A stretch of 64,000 nucleotides of DNA, taken from Mucilaginibacter psychrotolerans. Its GTDB lineage: Bacteria > Bacteroidota > Bacteroidia > Sphingobacteriales > Sphingobacteriaceae. Shown one piece after another: positions 9,842 through 19,602 of the stretch (its first letter is position 1; each line of letters starts with the position of its first letter). The stretch covers positions 248,001 to 312,000 of the forward strand of contig NZ_SOZE01000002.1 of the NCBI RefSeq assembly GCF_004519315.1, given 5' to 3'. Under the pieces are notes generated by a model. The model did no database searches and was not told the origin of the DNA. It saw nothing but the letters and a program-made list of their open reading frames with translations. The translations under genes and the position numbers were made by a program.

Positions 9842-11332
9842 ATGCGCTTATTACTTTTATTATGCTTTTGCAGCACCGCCAGCCTGGCGCAGCAAAGAAA
9901 CCTGCAGGGTATTGTAAACTCCTGCTCTACCCAAAGTTTAAAAAGTAATCTATATTACCTGGCCAGCGCTCCGTTGCAAGGGCGGTTGATGGGTAGCCAC
10001 GGCGATACGCTGGCCTCTAAATTTGTTGCGGCTTCATTTAAAACAAACGGCATTGCGGCACCATACGGCAAGGGCAAATCGTACTATCAACCAATAACCG
10101 CGGTATTGCGCACTGATAAGGCAACGCTAACTATCAACGGAAAGCCGTTTGATTACCTTAACGGCTGGCAGCTGTACCGCGCATTTCCTGTTGATTTTAA
10201 AAACGTGCCGGTTGTGCTTGCCGATTATAACACAGGGGCCGAACTTTTCCAAAACCTGCCACAAATAGAAGTAAGGGAAAAAGCCCTTTTAGTAAACAAC
10301 TTGCTTACGCGCGATCTTGTAGCCAAAGGCCAATTAGATAGTTTGCAAAAAATGATGCTTAAGCGTGGCGGACTGGCCATAATATGGAGCGGAGATGCCC
10401 TTGCCCCATTGCTGGAAAGGCAAAAGGCACGGCGCTTTTTGCCGCAATATGTGCAACCAGAGGGTGAGTTAAATGATCCTGCGCTGATGCCAATAGTAGG
10501 GCTGACACCCGAGCGGCTGAAAGAAATGCTGGCCAATGATAAGCTTGCTACCAACCCGAATGGAACGCTGATTGGCGCCGGCGATAAACATGTTTATGAG
10601 TTAAGCGCAACTATCAGCCTTACGCTTAACCGTAGCTTTAAAGAAACGCAGGCCCCAAATGTTATAGGCATTATAAAAGGTACCGATACCTCGCTGGCAT
10701 GCATTGTAATTTCGGCCCACCACGACCACGATGGTGTAAACGGAAAAGACATTTATTACGGATCGGTAGATAACGCAAGCGGCACCGTTGCGGTAATGGA
10801 GGTTGCCGCCATGATGAACCGCGCCATTAAAAAGGGCTTGAGGCCAAAGCGTACCATTGTTTTTGCATCTTTCACCGGAGAGGAGCGCGGCTTATTGGGG
10901 TCGGCCTGGTACGTAAGGCACCCGGTTTACCCCATGGCCAAAACCTATGCGGTACTTAACATTGATATGTTTGGCCGGGTTGATACCCTGCACCTGCGCA
11001 ATAAAAGCGCAGACAGCCTAAACTATGCCTATATATTGGTAAAAGACACCTTGAACAGGGGGCTTAGGCAGGCTTTGTATGCAGCCAACGATTCATCGGT
11101 AAAAGTAACGCTTGACACACATTACGAAAGCCCCCAATATATGATGAGGCGCTTAACCGGATCCGATCAATACCCTTTTTACGAAAGGGGAGTTCCATTT
11201 GTACGGATAGATTGCGGTTTTAGTGCAGATTATCATAAGCCCACCGATACGCCCGATAAAATAAACTATTCGCTCCTTACTAAGCAAACCCAACTCGCTT
11301 TTATGACGCTTTGGAACCTGGCCAATAAATAG
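9842..11332 (+). CDS. Secreted M28-family zinc aminopeptidase
   Basis: A 496-residue exported peptidase; residues 1-16 are a signal peptide (cleavage near SLAQ). The catalytic domain (~270-495) has the M28 metal ligands in order: SAHHDHDG (His293, Asp295), GSVDNASG (Asp310), TGEERGLLGS (Glu347 base, Glu348 ligand), NIDMFGR (Asp375) and a final His in SADYHKPTD. The first ~260 residues fit an inserted PA-like domain. It would remove N-terminal residues from peptides in the periplasm or outside. The next + strand gene starts 102 bp later and may be separately transcribed. All ligands are present, so it should be active. Confidence 0.9.
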   Translation: MRLLLLLCFCSTASLAQQRNLQGIVNSCSTQSLKSNLYYLASAPLQGRLMGSHGDTLASKFVAASFKTNGIAAPYGKGKSYYQPITAVLRTDKATLTINGKPFDYLNGWQLYRAFPVDFKNVPVVLADYNTGAELFQNLPQIEVREKALLVNNLLTRDLVAKGQLDSLQKMMLKRGGLAIIWSGDALAPLLERQKARRFLPQYVQPEGELNDPALMPIVGLTPERLKEMLANDKLATNPNGTLIGAGDKHVYELSATISLTLNRSFKETQAPNVIGIIKGTDTSLACIVISAHHDHDGVNGKDIYYGSVDNASGTVAVMEVAAMMNRAIKKGLRPKRTIVFASFTGEERGLLGSAWYVRHPVYPMAKTYAVLNIDMFGRVDTLHLRNKSADSLNYAYILVKDTLNRGLRQALYAANDSSVKVTLDTHYESPQYMMRRLTGSDQYPFYERGVPFVRIDCGFSADYHKPTDTPDKINYSLLTKQTQLAFMTLWNLANK

Positions 11333-11434
11333 AAGGTACTGGATATACGGATATTGTATATTTATGCTTACCTTATCGGAAACATTTTTAACTGCGGTTT
11401 CCGTATAAGCAAACATAACTGGTCAATATAACGC

Positions 11435-13669
11435 ATGCCCCTAAAACGTATTCGCCCGGCTAAACTTGGCGCAACTCTTTTGTTTTGCCTTGCACATGCT
11501 TCCCTGCTTGCCGGAGTGGCCAGCCCTCGCGTAGATAGCATCAAAAGCCTTATCAGCAAACAGCTTACTGCGCAGCAACCGGCAGATACGGTTACCATTA
11601 ACCGTATAAACAAACTTGCCGCCGATTATTTCCAATCGAACCCCGATAGTGCTTTCTATTACGGCAAAAAAGGCGTGGAACTATCACGGAAAATACATTA
11701 CGACCAAGGTATCGCAATCGGATTGCTGCAAACCGGGCACGTAAATTATTTCAAAGGACGGTCTGAAATGGCACAGCATGATTTTGACGAGGCCATAACT
11801 ATATTTAAACGGCTTAAGAATTACAAAGGGCTAAGCGCCAGTTACGTATCGTTAGGCCGCATGTACACCCTGCTTGCCGATTATAAGCAGGCCCTTTTTT
11901 ATCTTAACGAGGCGCTTAAGATAAACACCAAAATAAACGACGAAAAAGCACTTGCCGATAACTTTAAGAATATAGGCGTAGTGTACTACAGCCAGGGCGA
12001 ACTTTCAAAGGCACTTGATTTCTATTACAAGGGCCTTTTTATAGCCGTAAAGAACCGTTATAACGGTCCATCGGCAGAGTTATATAACGATATCGGGCTG
12101 GTATTGCAAAATATGGAGGTTTATCCCAGGGCGCTTGATTATTACCAAAAAGCGCTTACCCTTTTCAAGGGGACAAAAAACTACCAGGCCATTGCAACCG
12201 TTAACGAAAACATAGGCGAAGTACTGCTTGCCCAACACGAATATAATAAAGCCATAGTATACCTTACCAAATCATTAGCCGTTGCCAAAAGCCAGGGGGA
12301 TATTGATGGACTATGCTCGCTTTACACGGATTTGGGTTTGTGCTATGCCAACCAGCATCAGGATACAAAAGCCATCAGGTATCTGGATACCGCGCTGCAG
12401 ATATCCAGCAAATATAAATACGTTTTTAACCAGGCCTATGCCCTCATTGGCTTATCTACCGCATATAACCTGCAAAAGAAATATGCCGATGCCTACCAGC
12501 ATGCTATGGCGGGGCAGGCTTTGGCCATAAAACTGGGCAACCTACAGGTAAGGGCAAATGCAGCACTGCAATTGAGCAAAACCCTGGCCGGCCTTGGCCG
12601 CTTTGGCGAAGCCTACGCCTATCTTAACCAATACAACGATTTAAAAGCTACGCTTAAGGCAAACGAGAGCATACAAAAGCTCACCTCTTTTAACTATGAA
12701 CTGGAATTTGCTACCAAAGAGCACCAGTTGCAAGAAGAGCAGCGCGAACAGAATTTATTGTACCAACAAAAAATATCCGGCCAGCGCTCACTCAATATCA
12801 TCTTTGGCGTTATTATTTTGGCAATGGTAGTTATACTGCTGAGTTATTATCGCCAGAAACGCACGCAGCAAAAAATTAATGCCAAGCTGGCCGAGAAGAA
12901 TAGCGAAGTTTTGCAGCAGAAGGTGAGCCTTGATGAGCAAACCTATAAATTGAACGACCTGAACAAACTGAAGGACCGGCTGATATCTATATTAGCGCAC
13001 GACCTACGTGCGCCGCTGAGTACGCTAAGGGGAATGTTCGATTTGCTGCAGGATGATACCATTAGCCACCAGGAAATGCTGGATATGATACCCAGCGTTT
13101 TAAAAAAGCTGGAATACACCTCCGACTTTTTAGATACGCTGCTTTTTTGGATAAACAGCCAGATGGAGACATTCGTAAGTTCGGTAACCACGTTTTCGGT
13201 AACAGATGTGGTGCGTTATGAGGTAGAGAGCCACCTCGATGCTGCCATGCAGAAGGGTGTTACCCTTACCGATTATGTGCCGCAGGGTCTCATTGCATCG
13301 GCAGATCCTAACTCAATCCGCATCGTTATCCGCAACCTGATAACCAATGCCATTAAATTTACAGGCAAGGGCGATACCATAGAAGTGCGTGCTGCAACAG
13401 GTGAAGACGGCATGGTTACGGTAATCGTAAAAGATACCGGGGTGGGCATGTCGCCCGAGCAGGCTGATCGACTATTCAAAAGCAAGGTGGATAGCAAAAC
13501 CGGCACCAATAACGAATTGGGGACCGGCATGGGCCTGTTGTTTTGCAAAGATTTGGTAGAAAAATGTAACGGCACAATACGGGTGAGCAGCCAACCGGGA
13601 ATAGGAACGGAGTTTTTGTTCACTATACCTGTACATGCCTTGCCGGCAGAAAGCCAAAAAGTGGCTTAA
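11435..13669 (+). CDS. TPR-domain sensor histidine kinase
   Basis: A 744-residue membrane kinase. After an N-terminal signal-like hydrophobic stretch, residues ~45-400 are TPR repeats (motifs such as ALFYLNEALKINTKI and ALDYYQKALTLFKG), which would lie outside the inner membrane. One membrane helix follows (NIIFGVIILAMVVILLSYY, ~457-475), then a coiled-coil linker, a HisKA domain with the phosphoacceptor in LAHDLRAPLS, and an HATPase domain with NLITNAIKFT, VKDTGVGMS and LGTGMGLLFCK. There is no fused receiver and no adjacent response regulator. It converges with the next kinase with only 9 bp between stops. The signal and partner are unknown. Confidence 0.9.
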   Translation: MPLKRIRPAKLGATLLFCLAHASLLAGVASPRVDSIKSLISKQLTAQQPADTVTINRINKLAADYFQSNPDSAFYYGKKGVELSRKIHYDQGIAIGLLQTGHVNYFKGRSEMAQHDFDEAITIFKRLKNYKGLSASYVSLGRMYTLLADYKQALFYLNEALKINTKINDEKALADNFKNIGVVYYSQGELSKALDFYYKGLFIAVKNRYNGPSAELYNDIGLVLQNMEVYPRALDYYQKALTLFKGTKNYQAIATVNENIGEVLLAQHEYNKAIVYLTKSLAVAKSQGDIDGLCSLYTDLGLCYANQHQDTKAIRYLDTALQISSKYKYVFNQAYALIGLSTAYNLQKKYADAYQHAMAGQALAIKLGNLQVRANAALQLSKTLAGLGRFGEAYAYLNQYNDLKATLKANESIQKLTSFNYELEFATKEHQLQEEQREQNLLYQQKISGQRSLNIIFGVIILAMVVILLSYYRQKRTQQKINAKLAEKNSEVLQQKVSLDEQTYKLNDLNKLKDRLISILAHDLRAPLSTLRGMFDLLQDDTISHQEMLDMIPSVLKKLEYTSDFLDTLLFWINSQMETFVSSVTTFSVTDVVRYEVESHLDAAMQKGVTLTDYVPQGLIASADPNSIRIVIRNLITNAIKFTGKGDTIEVRAATGEDGMVTVIVKDTGVGMSPEQADRLFKSKVDSKTGTNNELGTGMGLLFCKDLVEKCNGTIRVSSQPGIGTEFLFTIPVHALPAESQKVA

Positions 13670-13678
13670 GGGTTTGTT

Positions 13679-16600
13679 TTACATCTCTTCAGCATTATAG
13701 GCCGGGAAGTTTAAATAAAAGGTAGTGCCTACGCCAATGTTGGTTTCGAACCAAACCTTGCCGTTTGCGTTTTCAATAGAATTTTTAACGAAGGCCAGCC
13801 CAAGGCCGGTGCCCGAGCTTTTGGTAGTGAAGTTGGGTTCGAATATCTTATCGCGCATATTCTCGGGGATGCCGTTGCCGTTGTCTTTGATAGTGAGCAG
13901 TACATTTTTGCTGGTAACTAAAAAGTTTATTTCGATAAGGCAGGCTCTGCCTGTCGGCGTTGCCTCTATGGCGTTTTTAAGCAGGTTATTAAAACAGCGT
14001 AGCAACTGGTCGCGGTCGGCACTGATGTGGAACGGCGTTTCCGGCGGCATCATCATAATGCTTACGTTTTCCATCTGCTTAAAAATAATAACTGCCTGGC
14101 CAAGCATGTCGAATATGTTGATGCGCTCTATACGTGTATCGGGCATTTTGGCGAAGGCCGAAAACTCTGATGCGATGTTAGAGAGGCTCTCTATCTGCTC
14201 CACAAAAGAGTTGCTGAAACGCTCGAATTTTTGGTCGAACTTGGGGTCTTTATCCCTCCACGATTTGTCGAGCAGCTGCAAGCCCAGCTTAAGCGGGGTA
14301 AGCGGGTTCTTGATCTCGTGCGCTACCTGCTTGGCCATTTCGCGCCAGGCGTTCTCCCTTTCAGATTGTGCAAGCTTTTTGGCACTGTTTTCAAGCGCGG
14401 CTATCATGTTATTGTATTCCTGCACCAAGGCACCAATCTCGTCGTTGCGGGCCCATTTTATGGGTTCGTTCTTTTTGCCGTATATAGTTTTGCTGAGGTT
14501 GTATTGTATGAAATTGAGCGGAGCGGTTATCTGCCGGGCAATAATTACGGCAAAAAGCCCAATGGCTATGAAAACCAATGCGTAAACGTTTATCATTACA
14601 TTGAGCAATGTGCCTATGCGTTCGGTATAATCGGCAGCGTTGGCAAAAAACGGCAGCTGTAAATAGGCTATAGTTTGATGCTGTGAATTACGCAAGGGAG
14701 CGTAGGCTGCTTTATAAGTAAGCCCCGATATCCGTTCCTCGTTCACCAGTTCAGACTTTTGCTGGTCCTTGAGGGCAATGAAAGCCAGGGCATTCATTCT
14801 CGGCGCAATAAGGTCGTAATCGTATATCTTGGGCTGGGTTGATATGATCTGGTTTCCGCGAAGGTCGTAAAGCGTTAGGTCGGTAGCGTAGCTATCGGCA
14901 AGTTTGTCAAATTCTGCCTTGTTTGCTTCGGTAACATCGGCAATATAACCGGCTATCGGCCCTTTTTCCAGCACGGTGGATATCCGCATAATTTTATCGC
15001 GGATGGTTTTATCCTGCTGCGATTGGTATTGTGTGCTTATGGACACGAAAGTAATTATGCCCACTAACACTAGTGTAATAACTACCGCAAAAATCATGGA
15101 AAATTGTATGCGGGTTTTATATAAGATCCTATCGGGGTTAATTTTAAAACTCCAGTTGAAGCGGTTGTTGTTGATATTGAGTATCTTCACTTTTATCCAC
15201 AAAAACCTTACGAACAATACAATGCTGGCGAAGGCGAGTATCATTACAAAAAAGAAAGTGAGGGCGGTGATAATAGATGCAACAGGGTTTACCGCCTTGC
15301 TTACTACGATGAGGTTACGGTTGCTTGGCTTGTAAAGCAGGTGGCTGTAGCGCGTGAGGCCATCCAGCCAACTGGCCACATGGCCATCGCTCTCTTGCAT
15401 AGAGTATTTCTTCAGTTTGCCATTAAACTCATTGTTTACCACGCTGTACACATAGCTGCCGTATTGCCCCACCAACATACTGTCGGTATAAAAAGCGTAA
15501 GAGTAGTCTTTGAACTCTTCTTCGGGCTTATCAGTTTTATCCACAAGTAACTCCGGAAAAGTGCCGCTTGCCAACTGCGGCTTTGCTTTCAACTCAATTA
15601 CGATGGTGCCCAGGCTGGTGCCGGCATCGGTAATAGGCAGTATAGCAAAGTAGCTTTGGAATCCAAACGATTCGTTTTCGCGATAGAAATGCTCGGAAAC
15701 CTTTAATGAGCTGTACAGTACCAGGTCTTTAAAAACATCGAGCGAATAATTTTTATCGGATGATATGGGCTTGTCATGCATATCAAACTCATGCATAGTG
15801 AACTCGTACTTAGATAAATACCTGTCAAAATATATTTTCTGCAGGTGCGCGCCAAGGTAGTCATTTGATTGCCCGCCACTTTTAAGGTACCGGATAACGG
15901 CCGTATCTTTGATGATTTGTTTTTCTACCTGTTTAAAAAGAGCGTCGGCGGTGAGGTCGCCGGGTAGTTCCAGGCGCTGTATCAGTACATGGCGGGTTGC
16001 CGCTTCTTTCTCTTCCTCGAACCTGTTGAGTTTTACGGCCGATATAATGGCGCATACCAGCACGATGACAATGAACGAAGCGGAGGTGAACCGTTGGTCG
16101 GCATAAAAGTAGCGGTACCCCCTTATAAGTACAAGCAGGCCACCAAGCAGGTAAAATACCGTAAAACCCTCATGCCAGCTTACCGCTACGGTAATGCCAA
16201 TTATGCTCAGTAAAAAGACTACACCCTGGTGCGTGGCCGACATTTGCAGTTTAAAACAAATGGTAAGCACAACTTCGGTAAGCAGCACGAAGATCAAAAA
16301 GCTAAAGCATAGCATTAAAACACCCAGCAGGCTGTATACGGATAAATTGAGCACGTTGTTTACATCGAAACTGATTTTTGAATAAAGCACCAGGCCATAA
16401 AATAAATTGAGCAGGTAGGCAGCCATGGCCATCAATGCAACAACGCTTAAGAAAAACAACAGGTAGCCGAAAGCTTTGCCGGGCGTTTTTTTGAGCAGCT
16501 TATTGCGCAATGTGTACAGATAAGCCACAAACCAGCAAATGGCTAGTATGTTGATGCAAAAGTCGCCAAGGGATGGGTATATATTGTTGGCGCCGTAAAG

Positions 16601-17425
16601 CTGCGGGTTAAAAAGCATTAGCGGCTGCGTAAAAGCGGGCCAGCCGTAGTGCAGGTTGGCAAAGCGGAAAGCCACAATAAAAACAGCCAGCGCAAGTAGC
16701 GAAAGGTAAACCAGCCCACGGTTGGCCAGGTAAGTTACCAATACATGGATAAGCACGAAGAGGCTTAGCAGAGCGAGTACCCAGATGGTTAGCTCGGAGT
16801 AAAAGAAACGGATGTTTTGCTGCCCGCCGGTAAGTTTTACCGAAAAAAGATAAGCGTCCTTGATGCCATGGATGGCGTAGACGCCTTTATCGGCAAAGTC
16901 GGCAATATCAATGTTGGTATCGGTGCTTAGTTCTTTGGCGAAGATATTTTGCAGGTATTTATTCTGAAACCGGTAGGCATTTTTAACCGGGATGAAAAAC
17001 AGGGCAGAAAACAGCCCTTCACTTTTTTTGATTACTTCGTAATACCCGTTATCGGTGCGTATAAACGAGGTGCCATCTTTAAAGCGGGCGGGGTTTTGGG
17101 GGATTACCGTAACCCCGCTCCAAAAATCAATATTGCCGTTACGTGCAGTAACCAGCAAAATGTTTTTGTTGTTGGTGTAGTTGCTTATAAAATTAAGCGC
17201 CGCCGAATGGTTAATTGCAAAACTTTTGATTTGCTCAAACCCCGCCTTATTATCCAGCACATCGTAAACATATTTTTCCTGCCGGTGCAGGTTGCCCTCC
17301 AGCACCTGCGCCGACTGTTCCAGGTTGTTTGCAGGCGAATAGGCGTTCTCAAAAACTATTGCTGTAATCAGCAAGCTGGCGAACAAAAGCGCCAGCAAAG
17401 CACGTATTTTTCCGGCGGTAGTCAA
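13679..17425 (-). CDS. Large NtrY-like membrane histidine kinase with HAMP domain
   Basis: A 1248-residue protein. One N-terminal membrane helix (~8-25) precedes an extracytoplasmic domain (~30-205). A block of roughly seven hydrophobic helices follows (~210-455), then a second large sensor domain (~480-680), further membrane helices, and a third extracytoplasmic part before a last helix (~905-925). The cytoplasmic end has HAMP (ITAPLNFIQYNLSKTIYG), HisKA with the phosphoacceptor in AHEIKNPLTPLKLGLQLLD, and HATPase with LLKNAIEATPTGR, IKDNGNGIP and SSGTGLGLAFVKNSIE. The HEIKNPLTP sequence is typical of NtrY-type kinases. No NtrX-like regulator is in the window, so the partner is encoded elsewhere. 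The multi-helix and triple-sensor plan makes it much longer than classical NtrY. Confidence 0.88.
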   Translation of the reverse strand: MTTAGKIRALLALLFASLLITAIVFENAYSPANNLEQSAQVLEGNLHRQEKYVYDVLDNKAGFEQIKSFAINHSAALNFISNYTNNKNILLVTARNGNIDFWSGVTVIPQNPARFKDGTSFIRTDNGYYEVIKKSEGLFSALFFIPVKNAYRFQNKYLQNIFAKELSTDTNIDIADFADKGVYAIHGIKDAYLFSVKLTGGQQNIRFFYSELTIWVLALLSLFVLIHVLVTYLANRGLVYLSLLALAVFIVAFRFANLHYGWPAFTQPLMLFNPQLYGANNIYPSLGDFCINILAICWFVAYLYTLRNKLLKKTPGKAFGYLLFFLSVVALMAMAAYLLNLFYGLVLYSKISFDVNNVLNLSVYSLLGVLMLCFSFLIFVLLTEVVLTICFKLQMSATHQGVVFLLSIIGITVAVSWHEGFTVFYLLGGLLVLIRGYRYFYADQRFTSASFIVIVLVCAIISAVKLNRFEEEKEAATRHVLIQRLELPGDLTADALFKQVEKQIIKDTAVIRYLKSGGQSNDYLGAHLQKIYFDRYLSKYEFTMHEFDMHDKPISSDKNYSLDVFKDLVLYSSLKVSEHFYRENESFGFQSYFAILPITDAGTSLGTIVIELKAKPQLASGTFPELLVDKTDKPEEEFKDYSYAFYTDSMLVGQYGSYVYSVVNNEFNGKLKKYSMQESDGHVASWLDGLTRYSHLLYKPSNRNLIVVSKAVNPVASIITALTFFFVMILAFASIVLFVRFLWIKVKILNINNNRFNWSFKINPDRILYKTRIQFSMIFAVVITLVLVGIITFVSISTQYQSQQDKTIRDKIMRISTVLEKGPIAGYIADVTEANKAEFDKLADSYATDLTLYDLRGNQIISTQPKIYDYDLIAPRMNALAFIALKDQQKSELVNEERISGLTYKAAYAPLRNSQHQTIAYLQLPFFANAADYTERIGTLLNVMINVYALVFIAIGLFAVIIARQITAPLNFIQYNLSKTIYGKKNEPIKWARNDEIGALVQEYNNMIAALENSAKKLAQSERENAWREMAKQVAHEIKNPLTPLKLGLQLLDKSWRDKDPKFDQKFERFSNSFVEQIESLSNIASEFSAFAKMPDTRIERINIFDMLGQAVIIFKQMENVSIMMMPPETPFHISADRDQLLRCFNNLLKNAIEATPTGRACLIEINFLVTSKNVLLTIKDNGNGIPENMRDKIFEPNFTTKSSGTGLGLAFVKNSIENANGKVWFETNIGVGTTFYLNFPAYNAEEM

Positions 17426-17492
17426 TTGTTGTTAAAGCTATTTATCGTTATAAGCAAAACTAATTACAGCGTAATAAGTTTTGCTTAAACTT

Positions 17493-18371
17493 TTATAATA
17501 CAGCGGCGGCGGTAGGCACTTCCTTGTTCACCTTTTTTACCAGGCCTTGCAGTACTTTGCCGGGGCCAACTTCGGTAAACGAGGTTGCGCCGTCGCGCAG
17601 CATCTGTTCTACTGTCTGTGTCCAGCGTACTGGGCCCGTTAGCTGGGCTATTAGGTTTTGCTTTATTTCTTCCACATCAGTATGTGGTTTGGCATCAATG
17701 TTTTGGTAAACCGGGCAAACGGGCGTATTGAATTGGGTTTGCAGAATGGCATCCTGCAGCTCAACCCTTGCGGCTTCCATCAACGGGGAGTGGAACGCAC
17801 CGCCTACGTTCAGTTTCATAGCACGTTTAGCGCCGGCGGCCAGCATTTTTTCGCAGGCGGCATCAATACCGGCTATGCTGCCTGATATAACCAGCTGCCC
17901 GGGGCAGTTGTAGTTGGCCGGTACCACCACATCGCTTACCTGGTGGCATATATCCTCAACCGTAAAATCATCCAGGGCTAAAACAGCAGCCATGGTACCC
18001 GGCTGTATTTCGCAGGCTTTTTGCATGGCGTTTGCGCGTGCTGCAACCAGGCGAACTCCATCTTCAAAAGATAAAGCGCCGGATGCTACCAGGCTGGAGA
18101 ATTCGCCCAATGAGTGGCCCGCAACCATCTCCGGCTCAAAACCGGCCATTACTTTTGCCAGGATAACCGAATGCAGGAAGATAGCGGGTTGGGTTACGTT
18201 GGTTTGTTTCAGGTCCTCCTCGGTACCATCAAACATTACGTCGGTAATGCGGAATCCCAAAATTTCGTTTGCTTGTTCGAATAGTTCTTTTGCCTGTTCG
18301 CTTTGCTCGTAAAGGTCTTTACCCATGCCCGGGAACTGGGCGCCCTGCCCAGGGAAAATGTATGCTTTCAT
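17493..18371 (-). CDS. fabD: Malonyl-CoA:ACP transacylase
   Basis: A 292-residue cytoplasmic enzyme that moves malonyl from CoA to acyl carrier protein, feeding fatty-acid elongation. It starts MKAYIFPGQGAQFPGMG, the family signature. The nucleophile Ser87 is in GHSLGEFS; Arg112 and His194 (GGAFHSPLM) complete the active site. Length is normal. It is downstream of folE on the same strand, but the 88-bp spacer is almost wholly a palindromic element whose right half gives a purine-rich AGGGGGCTT just before the ATG, so its ribosome site seems to come from that element. Confidence 0.95.
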   Translation of the reverse strand: MKAYIFPGQGAQFPGMGKDLYEQSEQAKELFEQANEILGFRITDVMFDGTEEDLKQTNVTQPAIFLHSVILAKVMAGFEPEMVAGHSLGEFSSLVASGALSFEDGVRLVAARANAMQKACEIQPGTMAAVLALDDFTVEDICHQVSDVVVPANYNCPGQLVISGSIAGIDAACEKMLAAGAKRAMKLNVGGAFHSPLMEAARVELQDAILQTQFNTPVCPVYQNIDAKPHTDVEEIKQNLIAQLTGPVRWTQTVEQMLRDGATSFTEVGPGKVLQGLVKKVNKEVPTAAAVL

Positions 18372-18372
18372 A

Positions 18373-18460
18373 AGCCCCCTAACCCCCTGAAGGGGGAATT
18401 TTTTGTAAATGGTTTATAAATTATCAAACTCCTGCTCCCCCTTCAGGGGGTTGGGGGGCT
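18373..18460. repeat. GC-rich inverted-repeat element between folE and fabD
   Basis: Two ~25-bp arms face each other: AGCCCCCTAACCCCCTGAAG... (18373-18398) and its near-complement (18436-18460), around a 37-bp AT-rich core. Each arm is itself a small palindrome (CCCCCTGAAGGGGG / CCCCCTTCAGGGGG). The element starts one base after the fabD start codon and ends on the folE stop codon. Related arms occur at 20293-20488 and, with a CGG core, at 23099-23220. Confidence 0.85.
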
Positions 18461-19098
18461 CAACTTAATTTGGACGATATCAAATTCAGAAACTCTGTCC
18501 TGGTTTTTTCTTTTAAGAACTCGCCGGTAAACGCCGATGTGGTGGTTACCGAATTTTGTTTCTGTACGCCGCGCATGCTCATGCACAGGTGGCGGCACTC
18601 TATTACCACGCCTACACCTATGGGGTTAAGGGTTTGCTGTATGCAATCGCGTATCTCGTTAGTCAACCGTTCCTGCACTTGCAGGCGGCGGGCAAAGGCA
18701 TCAACCACGCGGGGTATTTTGCTTAGGCCAACCACGTAGCCATTGGGTATATAGGCAATGTGCGCCTTGCCGAAGAAAGGTAGCATATGGTGCTCGCACA
18801 TCGAATACACTTCGATATCTTTCACGATCACCATCTGGCTATAATCTTCTTTAAACATAGCGGAGTTCAATATTTCCGTTGCGTTCAAATCGTAACCGTG
18901 GGTAAGGTACAGCATGGCTTTGGCCATGCGCTCCGGTGTTTTCAAAAGCCCTTCCCGCTCGGGGTTCTCGCCAATGTGCTTTAATACATCCAGGTAATTG
19001 GCCGATAGCTTTTCAATTAGCCCATGGTTGTAGCGGTCTATCTTTTGGTAGCCGCTGATATCGTCGTCCCTATCGGGGATATGGGTATCGTTATTCAT
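18460..19098 (-). CDS. folE: GTP cyclohydrolase I
   Basis: A 212-residue cytoplasmic enzyme turning GTP into 7,8-dihydroneopterin triphosphate, the entry to folate and 7-deazapurine synthesis. The zinc ligands are Cys101 and His104 ([11 protein letters not shown]) and Cys172 ([11 protein letters not shown]). [20 protein letters not shown] is the core family signature. Length is standard for the type IA enzyme. The queD-like gene lies 9 bp upstream on the same strand, so the two are probably cotranscribed and share the pterin intermediate. Confidence 0.96.
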   Translation of the reverse strand: MNNDTHIPDRDDDISGYQKIDRYNHGLIEKLSANYLDVLKHIGENPEREGLLKTPERMAKAMLYLTHGYDLNATEILNSAMFKEDYSQMVIVKDIEVYSMCEHHMLPFFGKAHIAYIPNGYVVGLSKIPRVVDAFARRLQVQERLTNEIRDCIQQTLNPIGVGVVIECRHLCMSMRGVQKQNSVTTTSAFTGEFLKEKTRTEFLNLISSKLS

Positions 19099-19107
19099 GT
19101 TTTGGAC

Positions 19108-19527
19108 TTAGTCGCCAAAATACTCGGCAGAGTTGTTGTCGGTTTCAAATAATCGTACAGAATGCAGGAATACACCCGGATAAGCCTCGATAGGGCCTTT
19201 AAGCTGGTTGAATATTTCGATAGTAAGCAACTCTGTTGATGCCATTTTACCCCTCATAAAATCCACATCCAGGTTGAGGTTTTTATGGTCCAGCTTTTCT
19301 ATCACATACTCGTTAATGATTACCTTAAGGTCTTTTAGGTCTATCAGGTACCCGGTTGCGTGGGTTATTTCGCCTTTAACGGTTACAAACAGGTTATAAT
19401 TATGGCCGTGCCAGTTTGGGTTGGCGCATTTGCCAAACACTTCTGCGTTTTTTTCTGCGCTCCACTCTTCGCGGTACATGCGGTGTGCGGCGTTAAAGTG
19501 TTCTTTGCGTGTAATATGTATCATCAT
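19108..19527 (-). CDS. queD: 6-carboxy-5,6,7,8-tetrahydropterin synthase (QueD/PTPS family)
   Basis: A ~139-residue zinc enzyme that converts dihydroneopterin triphosphate toward 6-carboxytetrahydropterin for queuosine. The catalytic Cys and zinc His residues are in FGKCANPNWHGHNYNL (Cys33, His39, His41 counting from MIHITRKEH) with a further His in NAAHRMYRE. The frame extends to 19557 (MFCIFAALIA), but a -7-like TATATTTG lies inside that extension, so the start is the tandem ATG at 19527/19524. It directly precedes folE, whose product is its substrate. QueC, QueE and QueF are not in the window. A tetrahydrobiopterin-type role is less likely but not excluded. Confidence 0.88.
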   Translation of the reverse strand: MMIHITRKEHFNAAHRMYREEWSAEKNAEVFGKCANPNWHGHNYNLFVTVKGEITHATGYLIDLKDLKVIINEYVIEKLDHKNLNLDVDFMRGKMASTELLTIEIFNQLKGPIEAYPGVFLHSVRLFETDNNSAEYFGD

Positions 19528-19541
19528 AGCAATTAATGCTG

Positions 19542-19549
19542 CAAATATA
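19542..19549 (-). promoter_or_regulatory. -7-like box for queD-folE
   Basis: On the - strand, TATATTTG matches TAnnTTTG. It lies about 15 bp upstream of the ATG at 19527 and implies a very short leader. It is the argument for not using the longer reading frame. Confidence 0.4.
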
Positions 19550-19602
19550 CAAAACAAAAATAGCCGAGTTGTTTATCTTAGTGCCCATAATAAATCGGAT
19601 TT

